The notes under the pieces were generated by a model. That model made no database searches and had not been told where the DNA came from. It worked only from the letters and a program-made list of their open reading frames with translations. Positions 1-7,908 of a stretch of 64,000 nucleotides of DNA are shown here, in pieces (position 1 is the first letter of the stretch; each line of letters begins with the position of its first letter). This DNA comes from Desulfovibrio psychrotolerans (GTDB lineage: Bacteria > Desulfobacterota > Desulfovibrionia > Desulfovibrionales > Desulfovibrionaceae): NCBI RefSeq assembly GCF_013340305.1, contig NZ_BLVP01000001.1:434001-498000 (forward strand). Direction: 5' to 3'. The position numbers and the translations under genes were made by a program.

Positions 1-788
1 GCCGTAGGCAACGCCTCGCGCTGAACAGCCAGCGCCACGCACATCTCCACCAGCGTTACCGCCGCAACACTGCCCAGAACGGCACGCGGTATGGTGCGCC
101 CGGGAGTTTCCACATCGCCGCTGTAATTCCCTACCACTTCCCAGCCCACGATTATCCAGAACAGCATGAGCAGGGCGTGCCCAAACACGCTTGTCTCGAA
201 GCTCCCCGTTTCCGGCAGCAGCGGTTGCCCACCGTCATGCAGTGCCAGCACCAGAATACCTCCGGCAAACAACAATACTGCGGAAACGGAAGAAAGCACC
301 AGTGCCACAGTCCCCACGGCGCGGATACGCTGCAGCAGGAGCACATATCCCGGCCCCACCAGCCCCAGAGCCAGCAGCATACGCTGTCCCTGCTCTCCCT
401 GCCCTGAAAAAACACCAGCGGCCAGCCACTCCGCTGCCTCCGGAAACACCGGAGGCAAGGGCAGATACTGGGCAATGGTCAGCAACACTGCGGCAGGACC
501 GAATATGACCGCCGAGATGAGATACAGCGATGCAAGCATCCCTGCCCGTATGCCGAAGGCGTGGGCAATGGCATCCGACACCCCGCCGCTGCCCGGAAAA
601 CGGATGGAGAGAAATCCGAACACAAAAGCAAACACCGCGTTCAGGCACACGGTTATCATCCATGCGGGCAGGGCCCATTCCCCCGCCTCGCCGTACACCA
701 ACGGCGGCAGAATGAATATGCCCGACCCCAGTACCGGCCCCACCATCAATCCGCTCAGAAGGAACGGTCCCAACTTCTTTCCGCGCAT
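1..788 (-). CDS. APC-superfamily amino acid/polyamine permease, C-terminus cut by window edge
   Basis: I translated the reverse strand from ATG 788, which is preceded by AGGAG six bases upstream. The frame stays open for 262 codons to base 3. The product opens with MRGKKLGPFLLSGLMVGPVL and then a GSGIF motif, the glycine-rich unwound part of TM1 in APC transporters (substrate-backbone binding). At least seven hydrophobic segments follow, separated by short loops. The family moves amino acids or polyamines across the inner membrane; the substrate cannot be read from sequence. The gene is divergent from a LysR regulator starting at 907, so that regulator probably controls it. The missing part lies left of the window. 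Confidence 0.8.
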   Translation of the reverse strand, partial: MRGKKLGPFLLSGLMVGPVLGSGIFILPPLVYGEAGEWALPAWMITVCLNAVFAFVFGFLSIRFPGSGGVSDAIAHAFGIRAGMLASLYLISAVIFGPAAVLLTIAQYLPLPPVFPEAAEWLAAGVFSGQGEQGQRMLLALGLVGPGYVLLLQRIRAVGTVALVLSSVSAVLLFAGGILVLALHDGGQPLLPETGSFETSVFGHALLMLFWIIVGWEVVGNYSGDVETPGRTIPRAVLGSVAAVTLVEMCVALAVQREALPT

Positions 789-906
789 GTACAGCTCCTG
801 TATGGTCTTGTATCAGAACCCGTAATGCCGTATTCAGAACCATCTTTCCAACAGATTAACCTGATGGGTGCATTCTGTTTTTCCGAACGGCATCCCCGGA
901 ACAGCC

Positions 907-1884
907 ATGGAACTTAACCAGCTCAAATCTTTTCTCTGTGTGGCGCGGGAAAGAAACCTCACCAGAGCCGCCCGTGTGTTGCATATAAGCCAGTCCGCAC
1001 TCAGCACGCAGATACGGGGACTTGAAGAATCGCTGGGAGTCGTTCTCTTTGAACGTAAAGCACGGGGCATGGAACTCACAGCCCACGGTAAAACCCTGCA
1101 CCAGCAGGCACGGCAGGTGCTCAATGCCGCGCAGGCTCTCAGGGATGCGGCGGGCAGGCTTTCCGCGACGCCCACCGGGGTCATTACCATGGGACTGAAC
1201 ACAGACCCCGCCTTCCTGCGCATGCGCACGCTGGATGCCCAGATGGAGCGCCATTATCCCAAAATCAGAATGGAGTTTATTCCGTCACAGACCCTTGCGA
1301 CCACAAGCCTGCTGCGCGAGGGCGTGCTGGATGCCGGATTCCGCTTCGGACTGAGCGGCGATGAAGGCATAGACGAGATTCCACTTGCCGATGTGCCACT
1401 GTGCGTGGTCATTCCCACCCGGTTCGTGCGAAACGGCATGACCGTGCGCGACTTCACATGGAAATCGCTTGCCGCCCTGCCATGGCTGTGGACCACCTGC
1501 GAGTGCCCGTTCCACAAGCTGGTGGCAGACCGCATGGCGGAATACGGGGTACGCCCGCGTCCTGTTGCGGACGCTCTGGACGAGTACATCGTCCGGGAAA
1601 TGGTGGCCAACGGAAAAGGCGCATCGGTTATGCGACGCGACATGGGGGAATTGCTGGAAGAGGAGGGCCTTGCCGTGGTGTGGGACGAACCGGACATGTT
1701 CCGGAATACCCCTTCCGCTCAAAGACAGCCGGCCAGTTCAGCCAGTTCGGTCAGTTCGGCCAGTTCGGTCAATCAGGGCAGTCCGCTCAGCGTTCCGCTC
1801 AGCCTAGCCTGCCTTGCCCGCCGCAGAGAGGACCCGCTTATACAGGCTCTTGTGGAAAGAGCACTGGCCGTATGGTCAGCCTGA
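907..1884 (+). CDS. LysR-family transcriptional regulator
   Basis: 325 aa from ATG 907 (MELNQLKSFLCVAREKN-type start, the usual LysR beginning). An in-frame GTG at 868 would add 13 residues that fit the family poorly. Residues 1-60 form the winged helix-turn-helix (LTRAARVLHISQSALSTQI), followed by the linker helix and a periplasmic-binding-protein-like effector domain. Near the C-terminus, a serine-rich stretch (SSASSVSSASSV) encoded by a 9-bp tandem repeat is inserted in the loop before the last conserved strand (PLSLACLARR), where most LysR proteins have a few residues. It is divergent from the permease at 788 with about 118 bp between them, the usual layout for a LysR protein controlling its neighbour. 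The ligand is unknown. Confidence 0.88.
   Translation: MELNQLKSFLCVARERNLTRAARVLHISQSALSTQIRGLEESLGVVLFERKARGMELTAHGKTLHQQARQVLNAAQALRDAAGRLSATPTGVITMGLNTDPAFLRMRTLDAQMERHYPKIRMEFIPSQTLATTSLLREGVLDAGFRFGLSGDEGIDEIPLADVPLCVVIPTRFVRNGMTVRDFTWKSLAALPWLWTTCECPFHKLVADRMAEYGVRPRPVADALDEYIVREMVANGKGASVMRRDMGELLEEEGLAVVWDEPDMFRNTPSAQRQPASSASSVSSASSVNQGSPLSVPLSLACLARRREDPLIQALVERALAVWSA
1734..1787 (+). repeat. 9-bp tandem repeat inside the LysR gene
   Basis: Units CAGTTCAGC, CAGTTCGGT, CAGTTCGGC, CAGTTCGGT, CAATCAGGG and CAGTCCGCT lie head to tail, giving six degenerate copies. The period is a multiple of three, so the reading frame survives changes in copy number. They encode the Ser/Ala/Val loop of the regulator. 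Confidence 0.85.
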
Positions 1885-1954
1885 TCGCGCGCCTTTCTAC
1901 AGTAACAGATATGCCAGCCGCCTGCCGGAAAAGCGACTCCCCACAGGGTTTCGG

Positions 1955-4567
1955 CTATCCCAATCCCCGCGCCTTGCGGAAGAGCTTCTCGCGCACCTTT
2001 TCAAAAACCACTGCGGTACGCAGCGCGGCAACTCCCAGTGCCAGAACGGAAAGAATAAGGATAAGCCCCTTCTGTATCTGCCATTTCTGCTTCACCACCA
2101 GATCTGTGGCCCAGTCTGCCATGATAGTCTGGCCGTAATAGATAGTGAGGGGCAGCCCGATAAGCGTAAGCAGCATGAAGGCCAGTTCCAGCCAGAAGAA
2201 CGTTTTTCCCATGATAAGCATGAACAGTGTGGCATCGCGGACGACTCTCAGAAAACGCAGGCGCGTTTCCAGCAGTTTAAGCCGCTCCTCCTCCACTTCG
2301 GCCATTTTCTGTGCACGCTTGAATGTTTCCGCCACCTGAAAATGCGTTTTAAGCGCCCAGTTCAGATTGGCCGCACACATGTTGTATTGCTTATTGAACT
2401 CGATGAGAATACCGGGAAAAGGAAACCACGCAGCCTCATCCCGAATGTATGCCAACCTGTCGAGATAATATTTGAACTTCTGCTTCAGGTCGCGCGCTTC
2501 CTGATTGATGCGCATCTGCATGTCACGGTCCAGTCGCTCCCGCCCCTGCAAAAGCCCCATAAAGGGAACAAAGTTCTTCACCTGAGCCAGTTGCAGCAGC
2601 CGTGAAATGCGGGCCAAAGCCTGCTCGGCAAAAGGATGTTCCTCCGGGAACCATGTGGCGATATCCAGCCGGAGCTTTTCCAGCCCGTCACGCATCTGCC
2701 CTGCTTTAGCCTCGGTTTCTGTCCACGGCACATTCAGGGCGGAAAGAATCTGTATATGCCCGCGCTCCATCTCCGGGTCCAGCAGCACACGGTTGAACAT
2801 GTGCGGGTCCTTATCTATAAGCCCCAGCAAAAACCCCATAGCCTGATCGGCAAATCCCATTTTCACCTGACAAACGGCCTGACGATACAGCGCCTCAAGC
2901 CATTGCGGGCACAGGCGCAGCACCTGCTTGTACATATTGCTCGCTTGCTGAAACCGGCCCTGAATCTCCAGATTACGACCCTGCAAAAACACGTGGTACG
3001 CCTGCAGCAGCGGCGAGGTGGAAAACGATTCGCCCTCTTTCCACAACTGCTGCGCGCGGATGAGGTCTCCCCGCTCCATGGCGATGAACCCGTTAATGGT
3101 ACGGGAACGGAAATCACGCGGAAACCGTATGACCACCTGCTGCAGTTCCTTTTCAGCCGGGATAAGTTCCCCGGCGAGCATGGTATTCAGCGTGCCCCAT
3201 ATGGGGTTATCGTCTTTGGGAGCCAGTTCATCCACGCCTTTGGGGTACTCTTTTCCCCGCGCCAGCCACATGCGGCGCATCATGCGCAACTGAAACGTAT
3301 CCGTTACGGAAAACACGGCCCGCAACAGGACGTTATCCAGCCCCTCTCGTCCGAGAACGGTCTTCACCCCTTCATGCACATCACCCTGCAGGGCGGCATC
3401 TATGGTTCTGAAACCTGTATTAATGGTTTCAAAATCCATTGCCGCTACTTTATTCCAGATGGAGGTATCCAGATCTTCAAAATGCCGGGTGGGGCAGGCG
3501 GCCGGTTCATGCGTTCGCAACCCGCAATAGAAGCAGTAGTTATGCGCACCCGCCACAAGCCGGTTGGAAATGTCTACAGGTAAAATGCCTATCGTGTCCG
3601 AATCGCTGAGGGTCAGGTTTATATTGCACCAGTCGTCCACGCTGCTCGAATCTGCATTGAACCGCGTATCATGAACCTCGAATCCTTCGCCCAGAAGATA
3701 GGCGTTGCGGTAGCTCATGTGCGGAAAATCCGGCACAAGCTGGTCCCAGTCCAGCCGCACCTTTTTGTGCAGCTCGTTGTTAAAATTCAACCCCTTGCGG
3801 TCTACAAGCGCCTGAACACAGGGCCAGTAGCGCTCCGGTGCCTCTTCTTTGAGAGAACCTATGAGATGCAGGTATTCTTTGCACCACAGCCGCAGCGTTC
3901 TAAGGTTATCCACCTGAAAGAAAACATAGTTCTCAAACAGCATGAACTTGATCTTAAGACGCTGAAAGGCCTGCTCCACCTCTTTGAAGAACTCTCTCCA
4001 CCCTGCCTGAAACCCTTTTTCCAGAGGATTTCCCAGCGGTTTGAGCACACCATACCAGCCAAGAGAAGACTGATAGGGCAGACGCGAATCCGCATGCAGC
4101 AACGACCATTCGGCAGAGGCAAGGCCGGTGTAGGGTTTGTGTTCCTCAAAGGTGAGGCCGGGCAGCCCCTTGCCATCCTCTCTGGCACGCGGGTGCACCC
4201 ACACCTCAAACTCATCCGGGACTATGGCTGTTTGCGCCGCCAGCACCGTATCAACGGAAAGATTTATCTCCCGCTTGCTGCTGAACAGGAGCTTTGCGGA
4301 GAAAACCTGCGCGAAAACAGGCAACCGGTTGAACTTTCCCCATATTTCAAGACGCGCAAGCGCAAGAAATACATCTGTGGAGAAGAAAAACCACAAAGCC
4401 TGCCCGCGTTCCGTGGCAAGATGCAACCCACCGTAATCCTGAAATGTTTGGATTATGGACGGGTTCAGATCACCACTCCAGTTGACCCACAACCCGTAGC
4501 CGGAAGCCACCATCCGGGCTTCCTTGAATTGCGGCAGTTTGCTAAGCAGTGAGGAAAGTCTGGACAT
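1955..4567 (-). CDS. Large TPR-like protein with a CCHC zinc knuckle and two C-terminal membrane segments
   Basis: 870 aa; I do not recognise a named family. Residues 345-358 form an exact C-X2-C-X4-H-X4-C zinc knuckle (CFYCGLRTHEPAAC). Residues about 495-600 look like TPR helices (RGDLIRAQQLWKEG; GRFQQASNMYKQVLRLCPQWLEA without the usual capping in every repeat). Residues about 780-812 and 835-858 are hydrophobic and likely membrane-spanning, so the bulk of the protein would face the cytoplasm with a C-terminal anchor. The first 330 residues are rich in Trp, Phe and Lys with no motif I can name. It is divergent from the MoaE-like gene with only 32 bp between start codons, and converges on the LysR gene. 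The start ATG 4567 has a weak GGGA upstream. Function unknown; an RNA- or protein-binding membrane scaffold is a guess. Confidence 0.8.
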   Translation of the reverse strand: MSRLSSLLSKLPQFKEARMVASGYGLWVNWSGDLNPSIIQTFQDYGGLHLATERGQALWFFFSTDVFLALARLEIWGKFNRLPVFAQVFSAKLLFSSKREINLSVDTVLAAQTAIVPDEFEVWVHPRAREDGKGLPGLTFEEHKPYTGLASAEWSLLHADSRLPYQSSLGWYGVLKPLGNPLEKGFQAGWREFFKEVEQAFQRLKIKFMLFENYVFFQVDNLRTLRLWCKEYLHLIGSLKEEAPERYWPCVQALVDRKGLNFNNELHKKVRLDWDQLVPDFPHMSYRNAYLLGEGFEVHDTRFNADSSSVDDWCNINLTLSDSDTIGILPVDISNRLVAGAHNYCFYCGLRTHEPAACPTRHFEDLDTSIWNKVAAMDFETINTGFRTIDAALQGDVHEGVKTVLGREGLDNVLLRAVFSVTDTFQLRMMRRMWLARGKEYPKGVDELAPKDDNPIWGTLNTMLAGELIPAEKELQQVVIRFPRDFRSRTINGFIAMERGDLIRAQQLWKEGESFSTSPLLQAYHVFLQGRNLEIQGRFQQASNMYKQVLRLCPQWLEALYRQAVCQVKMGFADQAMGFLLGLIDKDPHMFNRVLLDPEMERGHIQILSALNVPWTETEAKAGQMRDGLEKLRLDIATWFPEEHPFAEQALARISRLLQLAQVKNFVPFMGLLQGRERLDRDMQMRINQEARDLKQKFKYYLDRLAYIRDEAAWFPFPGILIEFNKQYNMCAANLNWALKTHFQVAETFKRAQKMAEVEEERLKLLETRLRFLRVVRDATLFMLIMGKTFFWLELAFMLLTLIGLPLTIYYGQTIMADWATDLVVKQKWQIQKGLILILSVLALGVAALRTAVVFEKVREKLFRKARGLG

Positions 4568-4599
4568 TCGTTATTCCCATTTAAGACCACGGAGGCTCT

Positions 4600-4962
4600 A
4601 TGGATGTTACCAAGGCCCTTGCCGAACTGAAGCAGGAGCCGGGCTTTGCCGATCACGTTGGCATGATGCTCGTGCATAATGGCGTTGTGCGGGCATGGTC
4701 ACGCAAGGACAAAAGCAATGTTGTCGCGGTCCGGGTTCGTCCCGATCATGCCAGAATACAGGCCATATGCAAGGAGATGGAACAGCGCGAAGGTATTTTC
4801 CGCATCGTGGCCAAAGCCAATGAAGGCGAGCTCCGCCCCGGCGATGACCTGCTCTTCCTCATCGTTGCAGGCGACATCCGTGAAAACGTGAAGGCCGTCT
4901 TCTCGGAACTTCTGGACCGCGTAAAGGCTGAAGCCATTACCAAGGAAGAAGTCCCGGGTTAA
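4600..4962 (+). CDS. MoaE-like molybdopterin synthase large-subunit homolog (short form)
   Basis: 120 aa from ATG 4600 with GGAGG five bases upstream. The C-terminal half matches the MoaE fold signature: GIFRIVAKANEGELRPGDDL, then the AGDIRENV segment, then VKAEAITKEE, where the two lysines fall about where MoaE has its catalytic pair (K119 and K126 in E. coli numbering), one residue closer together. MoaE with MoaD-thiocarboxylate converts cyclic pyranopterin monophosphate to molybdopterin. The protein is about 30 residues shorter than E. coli MoaE, mainly at the N-terminus, so enzymatic competence is uncertain. No other moa gene is adjacent. A hairpin terminator follows at 5129-5160. Confidence 0.72.
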   Translation: MDVTKALAELKQEPGFADHVGMMLVHNGVVRAWSRKDKSNVVAVRVRPDHARIQAICKEMEQREGIFRIVAKANEGELRPGDDLLFLIVAGDIRENVKAVFSELLDRVKAEAITKEEVPG

Positions 4963-5075
4963 ATCGCACACGGCACCTTGCCGTTCCTGAGGATTTTTCG
5001 CCTACCAGAGCGCATCCTCTGCGGCCTGCCGTGCCTTATTCTCCAAGTGCCCTTTTAAACACATCGGGCGCTCAC

Positions 5076-5119
5076 CAGGCGTTCGCCAAGCGTACATCAG
5101 GCGTTCGCCAGGCGCATTA
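5076..5119. repeat. 22-bp direct repeat, two copies
   Basis: CAGGCGTTCGCCAAGCG... at 5076-5097 is followed directly by CAGGCGTTCGCCAGGCG... at 5098-5119, with 19 of 22 bases alike. It is intergenic, between the MoaE-like gene and its terminator, and no gene overlaps it. Confidence 0.75.
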
Positions 5120-5128
5120 AGCGCAACG

Positions 5129-5160
5129 GGCGCTTCCTCCCCGGGGGGAAGCGCCATTTT
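5129..5160 (+). terminator. Intrinsic terminator after the MoaE-like gene
   Basis: Nine-base arms GGCGCTTCC (5129-5137) and GGAAGCGCC (5147-5155) around a C/G-rich loop, followed by ATTTTCC. The T run is short, so strength is uncertain. Confidence 0.65.
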
Positions 5161-5294
5161 CCTGTCTCGTACAATGTACGAAAGATATTTGCAATTTTCA
5201 TTCCTCTCTCACCATGTGCCCAGAGCCCCCGCAGATACTTTTCCCCGGCTTGACACTGTGCCTCACGGCATATAGCAAATACTATATGTGCAAC

Positions 5295-5843
5295 ATGGTT
5301 TTCCGCTCCCTCCTTCGTCTGCTCCTGAGCTGCTCCCTTCTGGCAGGCACCTCCTTGCAGATTGCCTTCGGGGCAGAAGCATCCTACGGAGACGCCTTAG
5401 CCCATGTGGTCCGCGTGGTGGACGGTGACACCCTCGTTGTTGACATTCCAGCCTTTCCGGACGTTGTAGGCAGGCACATCAGCATCCGCCTTGCGGGGTG
5501 CGATACCCCGGAACTGCGCGACAAGAGCCCGGAGAAGAGAGAAAAGGCCCGCGAGGCAAAGGCCTTTGTCCATGACCTGCTCGCCGGGCGCACGGTTATA
5601 CTGCGGGATATACGAAGGGGAAAATACTTCCGCCTTGTGGCCCGCGTGGAATTGCCGAGCCACGCCTCTCCATTCCTTGCGGACACGCGCGCAGGCCCTT
5701 CAGACTCCGAGATCCCCGCCGAGTATTATCTCCTTTCTCCGCAGCCGCGCTCAGCAGAGACAGACACCCACGGGGCGGATATTTCATCCCTGCTAATCCT
5801 TCATGGCTATGCAAAACCGTATGATGGAGGCAAACGCGAATAG
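5295..5843 (+). CDS. Secreted thermonuclease-like (SNase-fold) protein
   Basis: About 182 aa from ATG 5295; ATG 5286 and the far upstream ATG 5214 are in frame, but the peptide beginning MVFRSLLRLLLSCSLLAG is a clean signal peptide ending near FGAEA. The mature part has SNase features: VVDGDTL (calcium-site strand), IRLAGCDTPE with the Arg and Glu matching catalytic Arg35 and Glu43 of the S. aureus enzyme, and FRLVARV for the Arg87 strand. The family cuts DNA and RNA to 3'-mononucleotides; here in the periplasm or outside. The usual DxYGR loop is replaced by RRGKYFR. A TTGACA at 5250 with TATAGC 15 bp on may be its promoter. The stop overlaps nothing real; the next gene follows on the same strand. 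Confidence 0.78.
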   Translation: MVFRSLLRLLLSCSLLAGTSLQIAFGAEASYGDALAHVVRVVDGDTLVVDIPAFPDVVGRHISIRLAGCDTPELRDKSPEKREKAREAKAFVHDLLAGRTVILRDIRRGKYFRLVARVELPSHASPFLADTRAGPSDSEIPAEYYLLSPQPRSAETDTHGADISSLLILHGYAKPYDGGKRE

Positions 5844-5955
5844 CGTTGCCACAGTAAGCCCTTTTCAGGAAATGCAAATCCCGTCCTTCCGCTTCGCCAT
5901 TCCGCTGCTTGCACTGTTTCTGCTGCCGATGTACTATCCGCGCAGAAACTACACC

Positions 5956-7683
5956 ATGAAGAAGCACTATCGCCACTTCTCATACTGCACGAGAAACATG
6001 CACTCCATTCACGGCACAAAGCAAGCCCCAGCGTCCATCAGCCATGCTTTTCCGGTACGTGCCCTCTTCACTCCCCTGCTGCTGGCCATACTGTACACCC
6101 TGCTGCTGGTGGCAACCGCCCATGCCCGACCGCTTGACAAGGCAACTGCTCCCGCTGCCCCGCAGGATGCCCTGCGCATTCTCATAAGAACCATTCCGGA
6201 ACAGTTCGACCCCGCCCGCGCACATACGCATGCGGCAAGCACCATCCTTGCCGACCTGTTTGAAGGCCTTATCACCGTTGGTCCTGACGGAGAGCTTCTG
6301 CCGGGCGCAGCGGAGAAATGGACCGTTTCGCCCAATGGACGTACATACACTTTCCGGCTGCGCAGCAATATGCGCTGGTCAGACGGAACATCGCTCACCT
6401 CCCGCGATTTTCTCTACTCCTTCACGCGACTTTTTGCCCTTGGGGAAAACGCCCCGAGAGGCTACGACTTTCACGGCATAGAAGGGGCTGAATTGCCCCG
6501 CAAGACAGGAGATGCCACCAATCTGGGCATTGCCGCGCCGGACGACCGCACGCTCATCATCAGGCTGCGTGAACCAAACCCATTTTTCCTGCGCATGCTC
6601 ACCCACACGGGTGCCGTTCCCGTTCCCCGGCACGCCATAGAGCGCCACGGCGACCTATGGAGCACACCGGAAAACCTGATTGTTAACGGTCCGTTTGCCA
6701 TTTCTTCCCGAGAAAATGACAACCTGCTTTCCCTGCATAGGAACCCGCACTTTCACTCGGTCTCGCAGGTTGCTCCCAACAAAGTGTGCTATCTGGTAAC
6801 GGAAGACGATGACAACCCCTGCCGTATGGCGCAGGCGGGGCATGTAGATATTGTGCAGCATCTGCCTGCCCATCAGGTGCAGTATGCCAAGCGGCACATG
6901 CCCGGATGGTTGCGCGCCAACCCGCAACTGAACACCTACTGGCTTTCGCTGAACCATAAAGACCCCCGCCTTGCCTCGCTCAAGGTGCGCCGCGCACTCT
7001 ATCTTTCCATTCACCGCGAAAAAATTACGGAAGGACTGGATAACGGCGCTGTTCCCGCCTACGGACTCATACCCCGCATGAAGGGATACGCGCCCCTCGC
7101 CGCCCCCACCTCGGCGTATGAGGTCCGCCTTGCAGAAGCTGCCCTGCTCATGCGCGAGGCCGGGTACTCCGATGCGCGCCCGCTGCGGCTCACCATTCAG
7201 ACCACGCAGGAAGCCTCAAGCAACCTCATAACGGCCGCCATTATCCGTAACTGGCGCAAAATTCACGTCTTCGCCGACATAGAATACAAGACATTCCCGG
7301 AATTGATGTCCAGCCTTCGGGCAGGAGACTACACCGTATCACGCCGTGCGTGGACAACGGGGCTGCCCTCCCCCATATATTTCCTGAATGTTTTCCACAG
7401 TGCTTCCGCCACGAATTTCAGCCGCTGGGCCAACCCCCAGTTTGACAGCCTTATGGCGTCCGCCGAGTCTGCGCGAACCCCGGAAGGTAAAACGGCCATG
7501 TATCAAGCTGCGGAAGCCCTTCTCGTGGAACAGGCTGCGCTCATCCCCCTTTTCCACGGCGCAAGCCTGTCCCTCGTTTCTCCCTTTGTCACCGGCTGGC
7601 AGGATAATCCCTATGGCGCTCGCCTCTCCCGCTGGCTTTCCAAAACTCTCCCCTCAAAACCAGCCGCTTCCGCCAAAGAATGA
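5956..7683 (+). CDS. Peptide/oligopeptide ABC-type solute-binding protein (SBP_bac_5 family)
   Basis: About 575 aa from ATG 5956 (MKKHYRHFSY). Starts at 5803, 5872 and 5998 are also in frame and none has a convincing ribosome site, so the start is uncertain. A hydrophobic segment (FTPLLLAILYTLLLVATAHA) is the export signal. The mature part shows family-5 hallmarks: LFEGLITVGPDGELLPGAAEKW, then RSNMRWSDGTSLTSRDFLYS, a conserved KVRRALYLSIHREKI block, and a C-terminal NPQFDSLMASAES block. Such proteins capture peptides in the periplasm for an Opp/Dpp importer. No permease or ATPase gene is adjacent, so it must work with a transporter elsewhere or with a receptor; a chemoreceptor gene follows downstream. 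Confidence 0.85.
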   Translation: MKKHYRHFSYCTRNMHSIHGTKQAPASISHAFPVRALFTPLLLAILYTLLLVATAHARPLDKATAPAAPQDALRILIRTIPEQFDPARAHTHAASTILADLFEGLITVGPDGELLPGAAEKWTVSPNGRTYTFRLRSNMRWSDGTSLTSRDFLYSFTRLFALGENAPRGYDFHGIEGAELPRKTGDATNLGIAAPDDRTLIIRLREPNPFFLRMLTHTGAVPVPRHAIERHGDLWSTPENLIVNGPFAISSRENDNLLSLHRNPHFHSVSQVAPNKVCYLVTEDDDNPCRMAQAGHVDIVQHLPAHQVQYAKRHMPGWLRANPQLNTYWLSLNHKDPRLASLKVRRALYLSIHREKITEGLDNGAVPAYGLIPRMKGYAPLAAPTSAYEVRLAEAALLMREAGYSDARPLRLTIQTTQEASSNLITAAIIRNWRKIHVFADIEYKTFPELMSSLRAGDYTVSRRAWTTGLPSPIYFLNVFHSASATNFSRWANPQFDSLMASAESARTPEGKTAMYQAAEALLVEQAALIPLFHGASLSLVSPFVTGWQDNPYGARLSRWLSKTLPSKPAASAKE

Positions 7684-7793
7684 AACATCTGGCCCGGATA
7701 GTGCATTAATTTCCGGGCAGGACAAAAGTACGACGCTATACGGCTTTCTGTCCCGTATCTGCAGGCAGCCCGTTTTTAAGCAGTCACCGCCTG

Positions 7794-7819
7794 TAAAAAC
7801 GCTTGCAACATACCGTAAG
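7794..7819 (+). promoter_or_regulatory. Possible sigma-28 (flagellar/chemotaxis) promoter
   Basis: TAAA at 7794-7797 and ACCGTAAG at 7812-7819 resemble the FliA consensus TAAA-N15-GCCGATAA with the spacing one base short. It lies about 90 bp upstream of the chemoreceptor start. Otherwise the 225-bp gap 7684-7908 holds only a weak hairpin (GCCCGGA/TCCGGGC, 7692-7717). Confidence 0.3.
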
Positions 7820-7908
7820 CAGTGAATAAACTACCCAAAACCCCTTCTCACCGCAAAAGGAATGGGATAGTCTTTTCAGCATAGTCACCTGAAAACAGGG
7901 AGGGAAGC

